In this document: positions 1 through 14,146 of the stretch, piece after piece | Layout of the letters: each line of letters starts with the position of its first letter | Numbering within the stretch: position 1 is the stretch's first letter | Notes under the pieces: generated by a model | Seen by the model: only the letters and a program-made list of their open reading frames with translations | What the model was told of the DNA's origin: nothing | Database searches by the model: none | From: Tyto alba | Lineage: Eukaryota; Chordata; Aves; Strigiformes; Tytonidae | DNA length: 64,000 nucleotides | Assembly: GCF_018691265.1 (NCBI RefSeq) | Contig: NW_024881327.1 | Location: forward strand, 28,716,464-28,780,463 | Direction of reading: 5' to 3' | Made by a program: the position numbers and the translations under genes

Positions 1-78
1 AAACAAACAACAAAACAACAATTGAATCCATTGTAAATCTTATATAGAATCTGCACCTTTGTTATGCAAGCTACAAAG

Positions 79-148
79 GAAAGTAATTAAACTGAAGTGA
101 AGACATGGTAGGTGAAAGTAATTAAACGGAAGTGAAGATGTGGCTTCT
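79..148. repeat. 35-bp tandem duplication, two copies
   Basis: A unit starting GAAAGTAATTAAAC at 79 recurs at 114 with period 35. The first 30 bases of each copy (79-108 and 114-143) differ at only a few positions, such as ACTGAAG against ACGGAAG. This is visible directly in the sequence and suggests a fairly recent local slippage or unequal-exchange event. Confidence 0.85.
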
Positions 149-1716
149 AATTAAGATGTATAGTGTATTAGTGACTTCTCAGGTTATTAATTGCTTTAAA
201 ATAAATGTCTATATGACTCAACCTTTCAAGCTGCTGACTTTAATGGCAATTCAAAGCCCTTGACATTTCCACAATGTGCTCAGTGTTACAGAGGATCAAG
301 TTCCTAAAAGAAAAGGAAGCATTTTTTCCTTTTTACTTAGGGTCAAAGTAATAAACATCCAGCTCCTCAGAGACATGTCAAATGTACATATGGATGCATA
401 AAACCACAATGTGATCTTCCATTATAATTAAACCAATGATGCAGAAAAAAGTATAGACTCCTTCTGTTTTGGACTGAGTTTTGTGTCTGTTAGCCTATGT
501 AAGTAGTCCTGAAGAAATTAGACTGTTTATTTTGATGACTGAGAATTACTGAATCAGGTAATGCTCCATGTGACTGTTTCAAATATTAGTCTTAATCTAA
601 TCTTGGTGGGCCCAATCTCTTTTTATATACTGATGTAATTGGGAACCGCTCCAGTGATGTTGACACAGTCATACCTGTAAAAAGTTGGTATAAAGGATAC
701 TTAAATCTAGCTACTTTAGCTTCATGCTGTACAACTTTCTGTCCTGAATTTCTTGTGGCCTAAACTTGCCTCTCTGAGAATTAATGGATGTTTTTCAATG
801 ACTTCAACTAGAGCAGGGCTGGACCATCAAAAAACTGCATTAGTACCCTCCCCGATGATGTTCATACTCCAGTAAACTCCATTAGAAAAACTAATTTTAT
901 TCTAAACACTTAATACACAGCATTTAGGTAGGAAAAAAAGTACCATCAATCACTTGGTGTTATCCCACAGACAACACTACACACATCAGTGATGTGCTCA
1001 GAAGGCAAGAAGACCCAGATGAATTGGTACAGTTTGTCTGTTTTTTTCACTTTATAAAGTAAAATGTTGCAGAGATATAAAACACTATGTAGCTAGCATG
1101 TTAAACTCAAGCATATAAAAAGTCCTTTCAGGAAAACAGCAGGACTAAACAACAAAGGATGAATTTACATAATTTTACATAGAAATATATGAGACCAGCA
1201 TTAAATGAATTAAAGTTTAATATAATAGACTTATTATTAGCAGCCACGTGTTAAACATTAATTTATATGGGTTTTTTTATAGAATTATGTTGGCAATGAT
1301 ATTTTGCTTGTATATAATAGAAAAAACTCTATATATCTCAACAACTATGTGTATTTGTTGAATAGAAATTGAATGACTCAAGGTTCTAAAAGGAGCATGT
1401 TAAAGGGAATATAACTGATATTGGCTGTTAATATATTGACCTTCCTGAGAAGGGTGACTAACCTTAGCTATGTAATTTTCCAAGTTTATAAGACAGATTT
1501 GATAATCAAGTGTACTTTAAAATATCTGAAAATCATCAGAAAACAGTTATTTTCTGAATTATAGTAAACACTACAGTGAACATTGGCCATTCAGTTACCA
1601 TCTATTGAGTAAAACAGATTATGTGAAGTTCTGATGAAATGGCTGAAAACTTATGAAGACAGTGGAAGTCATAAAAGATAGTGCATAATAATAAACATAA
1701 CAGAATTGCCTGAATG

Positions 1717-1755
1717 AAAAAAAAAAAAAAAAAAAACAAAAAACCAAAAAACACT
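1717..1755. repeat. A20 run followed by CAAAAAAC-type tract
   Basis: Twenty consecutive A are followed by A-rich sequence interrupted by C. No recognisable retroelement body lies upstream, so it is called a simple repeat rather than a retroposon tail. Confidence 0.85.
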
Positions 1756-3045
1756 TCAGAAATTAAAAATTACAACAAAACGTTCAGTTTAATATGTTAA
1801 TTGCTTTTTGCCTAGCTTCTGAAATAATTAAAATGATATCTCTCCTGTTTAACATCATTTATCCTGACAAAGTATGCTGATTGTGCTGCTTATGTATGCA
1901 ATGTCATGAAAGGTAATATTATCAGCTTTTAAAGCTAAAAGATACAGTCACATCCTTCTGCGTAACCAAAGCTGTAGAATTTTACCAAGCAGTTCTTGCA
2001 TCCCCCTCAAGAAGTCACAGATAATTATCTATAGAAAGACTTTTAATGCTGAATTAAGCCCTCAAAGTAATGATGAAGCCAGGTTATTCCTTGGAACAAT
2101 GTTATTAGTTTAGGTAGGAAAAAGCATTTTGAATTTTTATTTATGAAAGAGAAAACATTCTCATTAATATGTATGCAGCTTAGGGCTATTTAAGCCATTC
2201 TTATAAACTGAGGCATTTATCGACTACAGTTGATCATTATTACTTGCTGCATAGAATTTTGTATTATAATAACATCAAATATAAATAGGCCTGATGTCTA
2301 TATTACGTTGCATTACACTGGAAATTATTCTCATTTGTACCCACTGAACTTGCTGAAGTAATATGGACAGAATCTGATTCTGTTCAGCTGGCATTCATGT
2401 CATAAAAGAGATAATCAATTAACCAGAATCAGTTCACCTACATTTTTCCTTCAGTGCAGTAAGTCTTGACAAGGCAGGTGTAAGTGAAAGGGAATTAAGA
2501 TCTTCTTTCACTTCAATCTTTTAAAATCCTTTTTTTTTCTACATGTTTCTGTTATATTCAGTCAATGCCAATGAAAATGCATCTCTGAAATAACCACAGA
2601 ATTGTCTTTATGACTCCAGTAAAATTATTCTTTTCGTACCATAAAAATATCTTCCCACTTCCTTTCTCCTGTCCAGGCCTTGTTGATTTACCACTTAAAT
2701 GTCAGTAATTGCAACACCTTAACCTTTGGTGTTGTACTAATGGACCTGCAATTAAACAGCAAGAATTCATTGGCCACTATTTGAGTGGAATAGTGCTAGA
2801 TGCTGCAGAGCGAGCTACCGCAGAGCATGTGCAGGAGGAAGGCATCCCATTCGTATGTTCGTAACAGTGTACTATGGGCTATGCATCTGCAATACATTAT
2901 TGATCAAACAGTTATTATAAATAGGAGCATCTAGTTTTGCTATCAGCACCAACCCTCAGATCTCTGACAGATAAGATGTAATGAATGCATTAATGTAGAA
3001 TACATAAACTAAGACGAGAAGACTGCCTACAAACAACTGTGTAAG

Positions 3046-3059
3046 AAAAAAAAAAAAAA
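3046..3059. repeat. A14 homopolymer
   Basis: Fourteen consecutive A within unique sequence. Confidence 0.85.
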
Positions 3060-3705
3060 GACAAAACTCATTAAGAATTCTAATATTCGTTAGATTAGAT
3101 ATCTTTTATGACCTGCGTGTCTCCCCAACATGCCCTTCTTCTGTCAACATTCAAAACCTCGTTACAGATTTGCCAAGACAAGTCACTTCTCAGTTTGATC
3201 AGAGAAAGGAAATCATACAATTCCACTAAATCTTCTGACAGTGCTGCTGTCAGGGCTGTCAGACTGGGATGCCTACTCTACATTAAATGAAGCAGAATAT
3301 AGTAGTATAGAAGGGGCTGTAAGAATCTCTTCATAACAATGATTTATTTATTTTTGCATTAAATATGCCTTTGAGCTGTCAGATGATAGAAGGTTATTGC
3401 TGTTGTTTATTATTTATTGTTGGTATTATTATCATGCCTCGCAGTAGCCATGGACTATGATCCAATTGTTCTTGCTGCCGTTCACAGTTCTGGCAAGGAA
3501 CTTACAACTCAGAGTATGTTTAGAGAGCAGTCAGAGGCGGGACTGCATCACAGCAGGTCAGCTTTACTCGCTCTATCGTGGGTAGGACCAGCAGTGAAGT
3601 CACCGTAGCATTCGCTGGGGCTGCCTCCCTCCATTCCTGACATGATCTTAAGATCTTATTCCTTTATGGCCTTACGTTGCTCCCACTGCAGCCTGCGGTA
3701 CAGCA

Positions 3706-3728
3706 GTGGTGGTGGTGGTGGTGGTGGT
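3706..3728. repeat. (GTG)n trinucleotide microsatellite
   Basis: Nearly eight perfect GTG units. Read on the minus strand they encode a run of histidines in a 95-codon open frame that has no other coding support, so this is treated as a simple repeat. Confidence 0.9.
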
Positions 3729-5779
3729 CAAACCAGGCAGCTTGGCGCTTGTGCAGTGGCATCACAAACAAAATACAGGACAAGGTGAAAGTAAGATAGG
3801 CAGGCAGGCAGCGGAGGAAGCAGGGAGGCCTGGTATTACATGCACAGTGGTTACGGGATACTAGCTGCTTATCTAGTAATGCTTTTATTTGAGGTCTCAT
3901 AGGAAAATAAGGAGATTTTGCAAAGTGGTTATTCTTGCAGAGTCCTTTCAAGCCTCAGAGGCAATGGGGGAGAAAACCAAATTGTACTTGCTGAATGGAG
4001 ATATCACACAGGGTCAGTAAGAGGGAAAAGCTTTTGAGAACAGAAGCCAGATAGGTGAGAAGCTGAGGATGACCTGTCCAAAGAAAGGGGCTAGAAACAT
4101 GGGGTTTGCAAAAACTGCAAAAGTCCTTAGCTTTACATGAGAAAGAAGAGAGCAATGGCAAGGAAAGAAAAAAACATGTTTTTTCTACTGAATAGCTCAG
4201 GTGGACAATGTGTCCATTTTGTAGAGTTAAATCACAGCTTCTTTTTTCTGAGTATGTAGGATTACAAAGAGACTAGCCTAATTTATATCCATGGAGGAGC
4301 TGGACTTCTTTGCCTCTATTATTATGCACATTTACAGATACCGATTTTTGAACAAGCAAAAGCTTGACCAAAAATTCAGACCTTTGCTGCAGAGCTCAGA
4401 CTAAACAGTATCACAGAAAGTAAGACTCACAAGAATATTGAATATAAGTGTGTGAAAATTAGAGATATTAGACTTCCCATAATTTTACCTTAGTACTGGA
4501 AAAATTCTTTCTGCCACAGGAAGTATTTATACTTAGTATATAAATGCCTATGTAAGCCTATCATAATTACTGGTAATTTTTCTTTCCAAATAGTCATTAT
4601 AGTGTCAAGAGCAAAGCTGTATTTTTTTTGAGCTTGTCCGCATTAATAAGGGCTACAATGTTATTAATATTCTAGGACTATATTTAAAATCATGGAAGGC
4701 TGAGTTTAAAAGAAAAATAAATGGAAGCCCTAGATCCAGAAGGGCTATTTGGAAGAGGATGAGCATTTTGGCCATGTATAATTAAACAACAACCACTCTG
4801 GGAAAAAATGTGAATGAAATCTGGCAAATATGGAAGAAGAACTAGTTGAAAAAAAAATGAAATTGAGATAAAGTACTAAGCTATATTTTATTACTATATT
4901 ATACTATATTAATCTATTACTATGCTATTAATTTTATCAGTAAATTGTCCAAATATGTTTAACATGCTTGTGAAGCTTTTTTCTTCAATAGGGAAATCTC
5001 AGGACTAGCTGAAAAGAGATGCAAGATGGAGTAATTGGAAAAACTGTTGTGTTCTACATGTTGCAAGGATGTGTGGAGAGTAAGAGATGTGGATACCTGG
5101 GTGTAAGGACATCTGTCTTGTGAGGATATCTGGTTAACATAAAAGAAAAAAAACCACCAATAAATTATTAACACCCAGATACACTAATGAGCCAGACATA
5201 ACAGAGATGATAGAAAAAAACAGATCCCTCAAGTCAATGACTGACAGGGCCTTGAAGGAACCACTCAAGCACAGCTTGGAGGATGTTCAACCAGACTTTG
5301 TAAGTGTTAACAAAGGAGAAAACAAGATTATCATGGGTCCTATGGGAAAGAAAGACTAAAATCCTTCTAAGGAGATCTCTCCTATCTTTATTTATTTATT
5401 TTTGGGCAAGCTTTAAAATTTACCTCACTAAGATACATTATGAGTTCAAGACAACATCAATTGGTTCATTTATTTGGTAAGGTACAGGTTTGATATAACA
5501 CAACATTTATAACTACAGAACATGTAAAACTTGATAGGTAGAAACTAGAAACAATTTAATTGATCCAGCAGTGGTTATCTTTGTTGAGGACGCTATTATT
5601 TCATTATAAAACATACTACGTAAGGCTCTTTATAATTAAAACACATTTTTATTTCCCTAGATTGGAAACTTTATAGAAAACTTGTACTCTCTCTTAAGGA
5701 AATTATCTGCTTTAGGGAATGCCTTTAAATATATCAAAGTAGAGGGATCATTACCTTGTCTGCGGCTCATTTGCAATAT

Positions 5780-5990
5780 AATCTCATTTTGGCTCCAACC
5801 ATCACTGAATGGTAATGGATATTGATCAGTTGTTTTAGCAGTGGAATAACAGCTTCAATTTAATGACTGTGTAATAACATTATAATGGCCGAGGCTGTGA
5901 GCAGAACATGTTCATTATTTCACAACCCATACAAGAGAGCATTAGAGCTTTTAATGTATTTTTGTATGATTTAATTGTGCACCAAGTTGT
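5780..5990. other. Possible conserved non-coding segment
   Basis: Non-repetitive sequence rich in TAAT-type words, including CAATTTAATGAC and GCTTTTAATG, with a comparatively GC-rich core (GGCCGAGGCTGTGAGC) and no open frame of note. The resemblance to developmental enhancers is subjective, since no alignment was possible. Confidence 0.2.
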
Positions 5991-6401
5991 ACTTTTATAC
6001 ATGAAACAACAATAGTACACAGAGGATTACAGTCTTTTAAAATGTGAAATACGTACAACTTACGCAAATAGAACTGATCACATTTCCATTTTTATGTCTA
6101 GAAACCTGCTTGCTTTTAAATAAAGCATTTAATTTCCTTTCAAAGGTAAAAGGTACTATAAATGTAGTCTTAGCAGAAGCAAAGGTAAGTAGCTGTGTAA
6201 TTCAGCTGACACATACCTGCTTCCAGTAAAATCAGAGCTAACCATTGGATTAAAAAAAATTGGAGAGAAGTATCAGATATGTTAAAAATCAGCCTCCAGA
6301 TTTACCAGATCAGACAATATGACATAAAGTAGAAATCTTCTGTTTTCAGTGCACTAGTGTACCAAGCTTCATTAATCATGCTGAAAGCTGTGCTACAAAA
6401 T

Positions 6402-6470
6402 ACCCTCTCTTTTCTCTTTTCTCTTTTTGCTTTTTTCTTTTTTTTTTTTTTATATTTTTCACAAGATTTC
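6402..6470. repeat. Pyrimidine tract, CTTTT-rich ending in poly-T
   Basis: Almost unbroken C/T sequence with repeated TTTCTC units that passes into a long T-run near 6438. It is an imperfect simple repeat and is not followed by a convincing exon. Confidence 0.8.
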
Positions 6471-9400
6471 TTTAATTTCATCCTTTCCTAGTTGCATTTA
6501 TTGAAACTATATCCCCTCTTTGTTTTACCTCTGAAAAATGCCAGCCTTTTTTTGAAGAGGCTTCAACTCAGCTATTACCTTGACACCCAGTATATGACTA
6601 CTTGACTACTTTGTTGAAATAGGAATGTCTTTTTTTTTTTTGCACATAATTTCACACTTTTAAAAAAGTTTCCATTCAACATTGGGACAGAAAAAAAATA
6701 TTAAATTGTTATCTGATTAATTAAAATAGTGACAAATAAACAATTGTAAATTTAAATCAAATAATCTAATTTCCATTATGTATATATTTTTAAATTAAAC
6801 AAAAGATTTATTTTTGAAGTGCATAAGCAAATCTTATCTTTTCAAACGAACAAAATACTACTGTATGGTATTATTTGAAAAAATTATTGTTGAAATGGAG
6901 TTGTAGAAACTTGTTAAGTTGGTCTAATTTAATTTTTAAAACATTGCCCTGAAAAAAAAGTTAAAAAGCTATAATTTTTTTATAATTGAATAAGCAAGTG
7001 TTGTTTAATCTTGGACTTGCTCAAATGTTTGATGAAATCTGTGGTTTTCTGAGAATGAAAGATTCTTTTTATGTATCTTGTAGGATGTTTGAAACTCATG
7101 ATGATGTTTTTGTCAAATATGTTTTTTTAACATTTACTCTTTCATCACAGCCAGAAACTTTTTTTAAACTTCCCACTGAAACATTGTGTTCTATACTTGT
7201 GCTCAATGATTTTAGTACATTTTCCTTTCTTCCCTTTTGTTTTTAAAGAAATGTTAGGAGTATATGAAAATAATATTATATAGCCAGGAGTAAACAGATC
7301 CACTGTATTTGAAGAAAAAATAATCTAGTCTCCATAGCAGGTCTACTCTTGGCTCAATTTTGATTTAAAATACTAGAAGAAGGGGACAGTCACTGCTGTC
7401 ATTAACATGGAGACTGGAATCTATAGAGGCATTGGAAAATTGATACAAATGAGATGGAGAAGAGCAAAGAATCAAGATCAGCAAAGTGGGTGGAAAAGAA
7501 AAAATGCATGAGAGTAAGACAAACGTCAGAGAATACATCAGAAGAGTCTGAGAATAGGCATCTTCCAGTTCTCAAAACGAGGAAAGAGACTCTCAGTATT
7601 GGCATTTAGCTCATGTATGATTTGCCTTGCACTTAATCTATGCTTGAATTAATAATTCTCAAAACTCTTCCAAAATATGGTCTCCCATTCCTCCCACATC
7701 TGCTATCAACAAACCTGCAGTGAGCGATATATCCCTTACTCTAACTTGAAAAGTAACTTTATTTTTCTGTTACCTGATTTAATCACAAGTCTGTTTTGTT
7801 TTAACAGAGTACCACAACTGTTATGGCCTACAAAACTGAAGGGTAATGTTTCTGTTCAGTAGTTGTAAAGCTCTGACAGAGTTTTCATAAGTTTCAGAAG
7901 GTGCTGGGCTTGAGTGTATCTCCCAGTTTACCAGCAGCTTTTCTTTAGGCACATGGCTCCATGTTCATACAGCTAACTGTGGACTTATGAATAGAGTTTT
8001 AAAATTATGTGACCACTTAAAAATTATTATCATTTTAAACTTATAATAATTCTAAGACATTATTTTCTGGGAAAATATGTACCTCTAATTTTCTACTTTT
8101 TCCACAACTTTATTACCTAACGTGTTCTGCTTGTCAAATATTCATGGAATAGCTCAGAAGATAAAGCAAATCACACTCTAGAAGCATTTTGAGGATGAAG
8201 AGACCAACGCTATCTTATTTTTTTTCATCACCACGTCCACATAATACTTTTTGCCCAGTGCTGTAAAATAGTTATTCATTACTCTATCAAAGCCCACCAC
8301 TCTGTTTGAAAGTAGAGTATTTAATCTATCAATCACGTCAGACATTACTATGCTATGTATCCCATCTCCAACAAAATTGGTTTGACATGCACAATTATCT
8401 GTCTAGATGCATTAACTGTACCAGAAACTTCCATTATCAAAAATTAGACTACTTCCTGATTGTTTTCCTACAGTAACCTGTGCATGGCTTAAATCTTTCC
8501 CTGATGGTTTGAGTTTCAGGTCTAACAGAACATTTAGTTGCCATATTCTTCCATGCTGTTATTTTTTTCCATTTCAGTTTACTCCTGATTCCATGTGTTG
8601 TTCACAGGTTCTTTGAGCCCAAGCTGTGTGAAAGTGATCTGGTTTATTTGGGAGCATGATAATAACTTAATGGGATATATCTACTTCTTACTCCAGAATG
8701 CCTTTTTTTTGAGGAGCTAAAGAACTTACATTCCTAACACACAGACATTACAACTATACATGGAGCTGTTGATTTTAATAACTTAAGCAGAAAACCACAA
8801 TTTATTTGTAAAACACTTCTGTAGTTTAAAACGTTGTCTTTGCATTGTACATTTTTAACAGTAAAAACCGAGTTTCTGCAATGTTGCTTTTTATATTAAA
8901 GATATTATTTTATACTAACCATCCCAGAAAAATGCAATTAACTGTCTGTACCTAGTAACTTGCTGATATTTGCCTGACCTTAGTAAATTCTAGCCAGGCT
9001 TTATTTTCAGGCATTCCAGTTTCAGCCCTCAGTGTGTTGGTATTAGCTCATTTCATCAGGTTGCATAGCCTTCCTTAAAAGTATTCAGCATCCCCATTAT
9101 AATTTATTCATAAATTAAGTCCATGAACCTCACTTTCACATACTGATCAGACCATGCTTTAATTTCACACATTGATGAGCACTGTATGAATAAGTGTGAG
9201 AGGCTTCTAAAAATAGCTAGGGAGGATTTAACAGGACAGGAGAGCCTCTTGTTAACTGCAAGTAAGCACCAAACTCACCACACGGGCAAATCTCATGTCT
9301 GGCTTGTAAAAGCAGCATTTTATACTCAACTAATAGCACTTCAGTATTTCTGCTATAACTTCTGTTAATGATTTCTGAAATGCTAAGAACAATTACAACA

Positions 9401-9624
9401 TTGTGATAATGAATCAATAAAGTTGTCTTTGGACAGAGATGGAATATACTTTCTGACCACTAATGCTATTATTTAATATGACATGGTCTCACTGTTTGAT
9501 GATGTTTGATTTGCTCTCTACTATGCTTTTGCTACCTATTAACCTTATGTTGTATAGTATTTTGTTGTGAGTGTTATTAAGGTAGTTAGAAGCCAATGAC
9601 CAGCACTATGACTAGCCCATAACA

Positions 9625-9657
9625 TTTAATATATTTTTGATATTAAAATATATTAAA
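9625..9657. repeat. Perfect 13-bp inverted repeat, 7-nt loop
   Basis: TTTAATATATTTT at 9625-9637 is the exact reverse complement of AAAATATATTAAA at 9645-9657, with TGATATT between. Composition is pure A/T, so extrusion or transcript folding would be weak. The perfect symmetry is directly visible. Confidence 0.9.
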
Positions 9658-9824
9658 CACAGGCTATTACTGCAAGTTAAAAACAGGGCTACAGTTTTCA
9701 CCTTCCTGATCAGCTAAGCATATCATTTGTTCCATGGACAGCTACATCATCTAGGCTCAGAATAATCAGTCAATGCAGTGAGTAGTCAAGACCTAACCCT
9801 CATGGCACAGCAGTAATTTATCTT

Positions 9825-9907
9825 CCAAAAAAGCAAAAAACAAAACCAAAAACAAATCAAAACAAACAAAAAAAAATCCAACAAAACAAAACAAAAAAAA
9901 AAACCCA
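9825..9907. repeat. CAAAA-type A/C-rich tract
   Basis: About 80 bases consisting almost only of A with regularly spaced C (CAAAAC, CAAAAAC, CAAAC units). No retroelement body adjoins it. It is the longest of several such tracts in the window. Confidence 0.85.
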
Positions 9908-10990
9908 GCCCTAAACATAATGGCTAAAACAAAAAATTCAGGTAGAAAATAAACTGGTGGTCGCAGTAACTTGACTTGCTTTTGGGGAGAATAGTTCAGT
10001 CTGACCTTTGCAGGTGTAGCCTTCATTATGAAGCTATTATTTTATATTATGTTATATAAAGAATAACATTGAAATTTACATAAAATAATAATGAATTCGG
10101 GAGTGAAACCTGTCAGTAGAAAAAGTGACAACCTTATATTTCCCACCGTGAATGTCCTTTTCCTAGTGTTTAGAATTTTCTATTTTGACTTCTCATGGGA
10201 ATAAATAGACAAAATGTATTCAGAATTGTGCTTTTTTTAGACATTAGTCTAACCTGTGTCCTCTGTATATTTCAATTCCTGGGTTTACTTTCTGGAAAAT
10301 AAATACTCACCATCATGTTAGGTTCTTATTTTACTCAAAAAACATGGTTTCATCTCGACGGTTCTGGAAAGCTGTCTTAAAAACAAAGCTCAGCATTTAA
10401 GTTGAGTAGATACATTTGAATCTAGAAATAAATTAATTTCATTCTCTGTATTTATTTATTAGACAGTGTAATGGGACTAGTGTTGAATAAAAAAGCAACT
10501 TCACATCAAGTTTTCCATGGAGCGTAGTGATTCCAAGGCTGGGATGCACTAGGAGTCCCGGAGGAGGAAGTTATCTTTAATTGGTTTTGCTTCATATATT
10601 TCAACTTGATTTCCACTAAATCTGTTGGAAACTATTTTATATTATAAGGGGGACTTAAGATTCTTTATCACTTTCACAGTTTTGAAAATGTTATAAATGG
10701 TCTCTTTTGTTATTTTTTTTTTCCCCCACTCTGTCTAGAAGCTAGTCTTACTGGTTATCTAATGCTTTGTGTCTTGTCTTGAGATTTTGAGCAGGGATTT
10801 TGTTTGCAAATGTAAATGTGAAAATCTTAGTCGCCTTTTCACACAAAATAGTACTTAATGTTTGGTCATATTTTCTTCACAGTTTTCCACATAAAATTTT
10901 AGTTATCTTCTTAATGCTTCTTAACTTGGTCCTGGACACACTTGTTTTCTCCCTTCTCCAACCTTCTGTACTTCATTTTTCCTCTCCCTT

Positions 10991-11026
10991 CAAAAAAAAA
11001 CCCCAAAACAAAACAAAACAAACCCA
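10991..11026. repeat. CAAAA-type A/C-rich tract
   Basis: An A9 run and then CCCCAAAACAAAACAAAAC. It has the same character as the tract at 9825-9907. Confidence 0.8.
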
Positions 11027-13708
11027 AGAGTCTTAAAAATCAGTAGATGACAATCAAACTTGTGATTTTTGTATCTCTTACTATAGTTACTATATTTTCA
11101 GTACACTATCCAACTTAACCTCAGTAGTAAATCCTTTGGTCTTCTGGGAGTAGTAAAGCTCTGAGCTTATTGTTCCTATCGTAGCAAATCAAACTACAAT
11201 TTCCAAGTTGGACAGAAAACTATATAACAAGGTCTCATGTACCCCTTGCTGGTGTCGGGGAACATTTTTCTCACTTAAATGATCTTATTTAGATGCTTCA
11301 TATATCCTCTTCTCTTGTGCTGCCCTCAAAGCATGTACAAATATCTGGGACTTGCTGGTGGATTTGGTCAGGTATTTTACACCATGACTGTAAATGCAGG
11401 AAAGAAATATGTCATTACCATTTCCAGTGGGAGCAGAATCATTGAGTTGTGTAAGCTGTTTTCTGGTTGTAGTCCTTAGATACAAGAGAGCAAGCAAAAA
11501 GTACATTAGGCTTTTGTAATGTATCCTTCTATAATAGTGTTTATTGCCCTTGGAATAAGGTTACCTGAGAAACAGCTGTGAGCATCAGGATATAGTATTT
11601 GTCTAAAATTCTTCATTGTTGTGAAATCAGTTGTTAGAATTGTAAGGCTGTTCAGGAGTCAGCATTTCTTGTACTTCCCATTTCTTATAATCCTAATGAA
11701 AGCAAAAGAAAACTGTCACAGGTAACAATCAAATTCCTAATAAAAGCAAACCAGCTCATTTGTGAACTCCAGAGCTGCTGGAACATTGCACCTCTGCAAG
11801 AGCTGTACCAGGCAATGAAGAACCATGTTATAAATACACCTCTATATCCAGTGATATTACACCCTGAGAAACACAAAGCATCAGCTTTTTGTTGAAAATA
11901 AGGTCTGTTTTGTGCATCCAAGCTCTTGGTGTTTCCTTTTTATCATGTCACCCACTAATTGGCTAGGTTACCGAGAATAAAATAAGTAAACTTTTTTTTC
12001 TGGTGTGTTGAGGACATAAGATATTATGAGAGGCCTAGAAAACTTGAAAGCCCTTGTAATCATATTGTTAAGTCCTTTTTTTCTGCCTATGGGTGGAAGA
12101 ACTTAGATTTCAATAAGATTGCACGTGTAATCTCAACTCCTTGAAAGATAGTTTATAGCAGTATTACTGAAGGCAACCCGGGGTCACAGTAGAATGAAAC
12201 ACTGAAAATTCATGAGTTCTTTTGAAATATTTAAAAACTTTATGAAATATTTCCAGCTGTTTGGCATTTAAGAACATTTAAGAATATACACAGACAGTGA
12301 GACTGAATTCTGCTCTCAAGCATTCAAAGACATTATTATTGAAAGCTGATAAGTAATCACCAAAATTGTCTGATTTTTTTTTTCTCCTCCTGACAGAAGA
12401 TTGAAGGTTTGTAACAGGAGAATAGAAAATGATGAAGAGCAAATATTATATTTCACTTCTGAATTTGTGAAGCTCTGAAATAGTCATCTGGGTGAATGAA
12501 AATATTGCAATAAATTTAAGTGTGTACTGACTGGGCCCAGTAGGATTGTATGAATTTGAGGTTATTTGGGATTTGTAACCTGAGATTTCATTATGTCTAA
12601 AATTAGTTTTAAAGTGGCTTTGAGGGAGAATTGGGCATTATGGAGAATCTCTAAAACAATAAAATCAGAAGTGGAGCAGACAAAAAAATAGCATCTCTTT
12701 TTAGGAAACCTGCAAAAGACCTATTTTTTTGTCAAGGAATAGTAGGGATGTGTAAGCAATGAGATTGCATTAAAATGATGACACTCTCACAGCCTCCAAT
12801 TTTTTATTTTTGTTTTTTTTAACAATGTATTACAGATCTATGTTACTTATGGTACTGGCCCTGAAAGTGCTTCTGCTTGTTTAGCAGCTGTGATGTGGAT
12901 CTAATCTGAGACATAGAACATCAGCAAATTTAACCCGGGAGACTCCCTGAGCATCTCTAATGAAAGCAAAGCAAGCCTCCAAAGACATTGGAGTTGATAG
13001 TTCAACTTGTAATAGGGAATATTAGTCTAAATAAAATACAGATTACATCCTGTGCGGGGGGATGCACTATGAACATCTACATCACAGAAGTAGGGATTCA
13101 AAGGCAACTATGTGGTAAATATTAAAACGGAATTAAATATGCCTTGAAATAGCACAGTTCTGAAGAGAAAAATTTAAATTTTTCAGTAACTAGTCCAGAA
13201 TTGAAACATGTCAAAATACTATTTTCAAAATGATGCCACATGCCAAATGAAGGTATTGTTATAATTGTTGCTCAGGATTTACAATCCCATTCTTCCATTT
13301 TGATGGGCTCTCTAGCCTGAATCCTTGTCACATAATTCATCTCTTTATCTCCTCTTAATGAAGATGGGGGACACATTGTGTGATTTATGAGTTACAAGTC
13401 AATTAAAAAGTATAACTCGCAGTAGAAAATAGCACTATTGGTGTTGAAATTTTTTTATCTTTCAGAGAAAACACTCTGTATGCTTATACAAAACTTCAAA
13501 GGTTTAACTTCTCAGATACTTGTTTTTCTAACAGAATATCAACGTATCCATTGAAAGAAGATATTTTTGCCAGAAAATGCAGCTTTGTATTGGTAAAGAA
13601 ATTTAATAGGAGTCTATTGATCAGCCTTGATTATTAACTATTGTACTTGCATAACTTATGTGACTGAAGGGAAATAATTTCATTTTCTTTGACTCCAGAA
13701 AGTCTATC

Positions 13709-13723
13709 TTTTTTTTTTTTTTT
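13709..13723. repeat. T15 homopolymer
   Basis: Fifteen consecutive T after CTATC and before AAGTG. Confidence 0.85.
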
Positions 13724-14146
13724 AAGTGAATCAAAATTCCCAAAGAAATTTCTGAAATTTTACATATAAAGCTTTAGTAAAAAGTGTCTTCAAATATCTA
13801 CTGAAATAGTTCTCCACTTCATACTGCAAAGTGAAGTTCAATTTATTAATATTTATCTACTGTTGCCCATTTAAAGTACTGGTTTTATACATTCTTATTA
13901 ATGGATTCCAAAACACATTTTAAAACAGCTCAGATATTTTCAGTGATGGAGCTCAGCTCCTAGTGCTTGAGTACCTTCATTCTCTCCCATTCCACTCTCA
14001 TGCTTATACTGCTCAGAAGACCTGTATCTGACCTGGTGCTATAAAGCCACAATCACTTATCTTCTGCTTTCTCTGGTGAACAAGGAGAACGGAAAGTTGA
14101 ACAATGCCCATAATTGCAGCACTTAGTCAATTCCTTTGGTAGCAGT

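Larger units (their letters stand above)
1..5780. other. Gene-free AT-rich unique sequence
   Basis: I see no supportable exon here. The stretch opens with a short AAAC-rich tract (1-21). It also holds the 35-bp tandem duplication, A-runs and GTG repeat listed separately. Open frames are short and scattered on both strands with no consistent splice context. The segment at about 3450-3960 is less AT-rich than its surroundings but matches no repeat family I recognise. Confidence 0.6.
6471..14146. other. Gene-free AT-rich unique sequence
   Basis: Scattered short T-runs (for example T12 at 6630-6641), the inverted repeat at 9625-9657 and the CAAAA-type tracts are the only structured features. No open frame here shows both a splice acceptor and a donor. 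Confidence 0.6.

Noticed and set aside
3664..3951. 95-codon minus-strand frame with a histidine run
   Set aside because: The histidines come from the (GTG)n microsatellite, and there is no splice or promoter context.
6102..6184. 83-bp open segment between a TTTTTATGTCTAG acceptor and AAAG/GTAAGT donor
   Set aside because: Short, AT-rich, and about as likely by chance as the closed pair at 27004. The peptide is not recognised.
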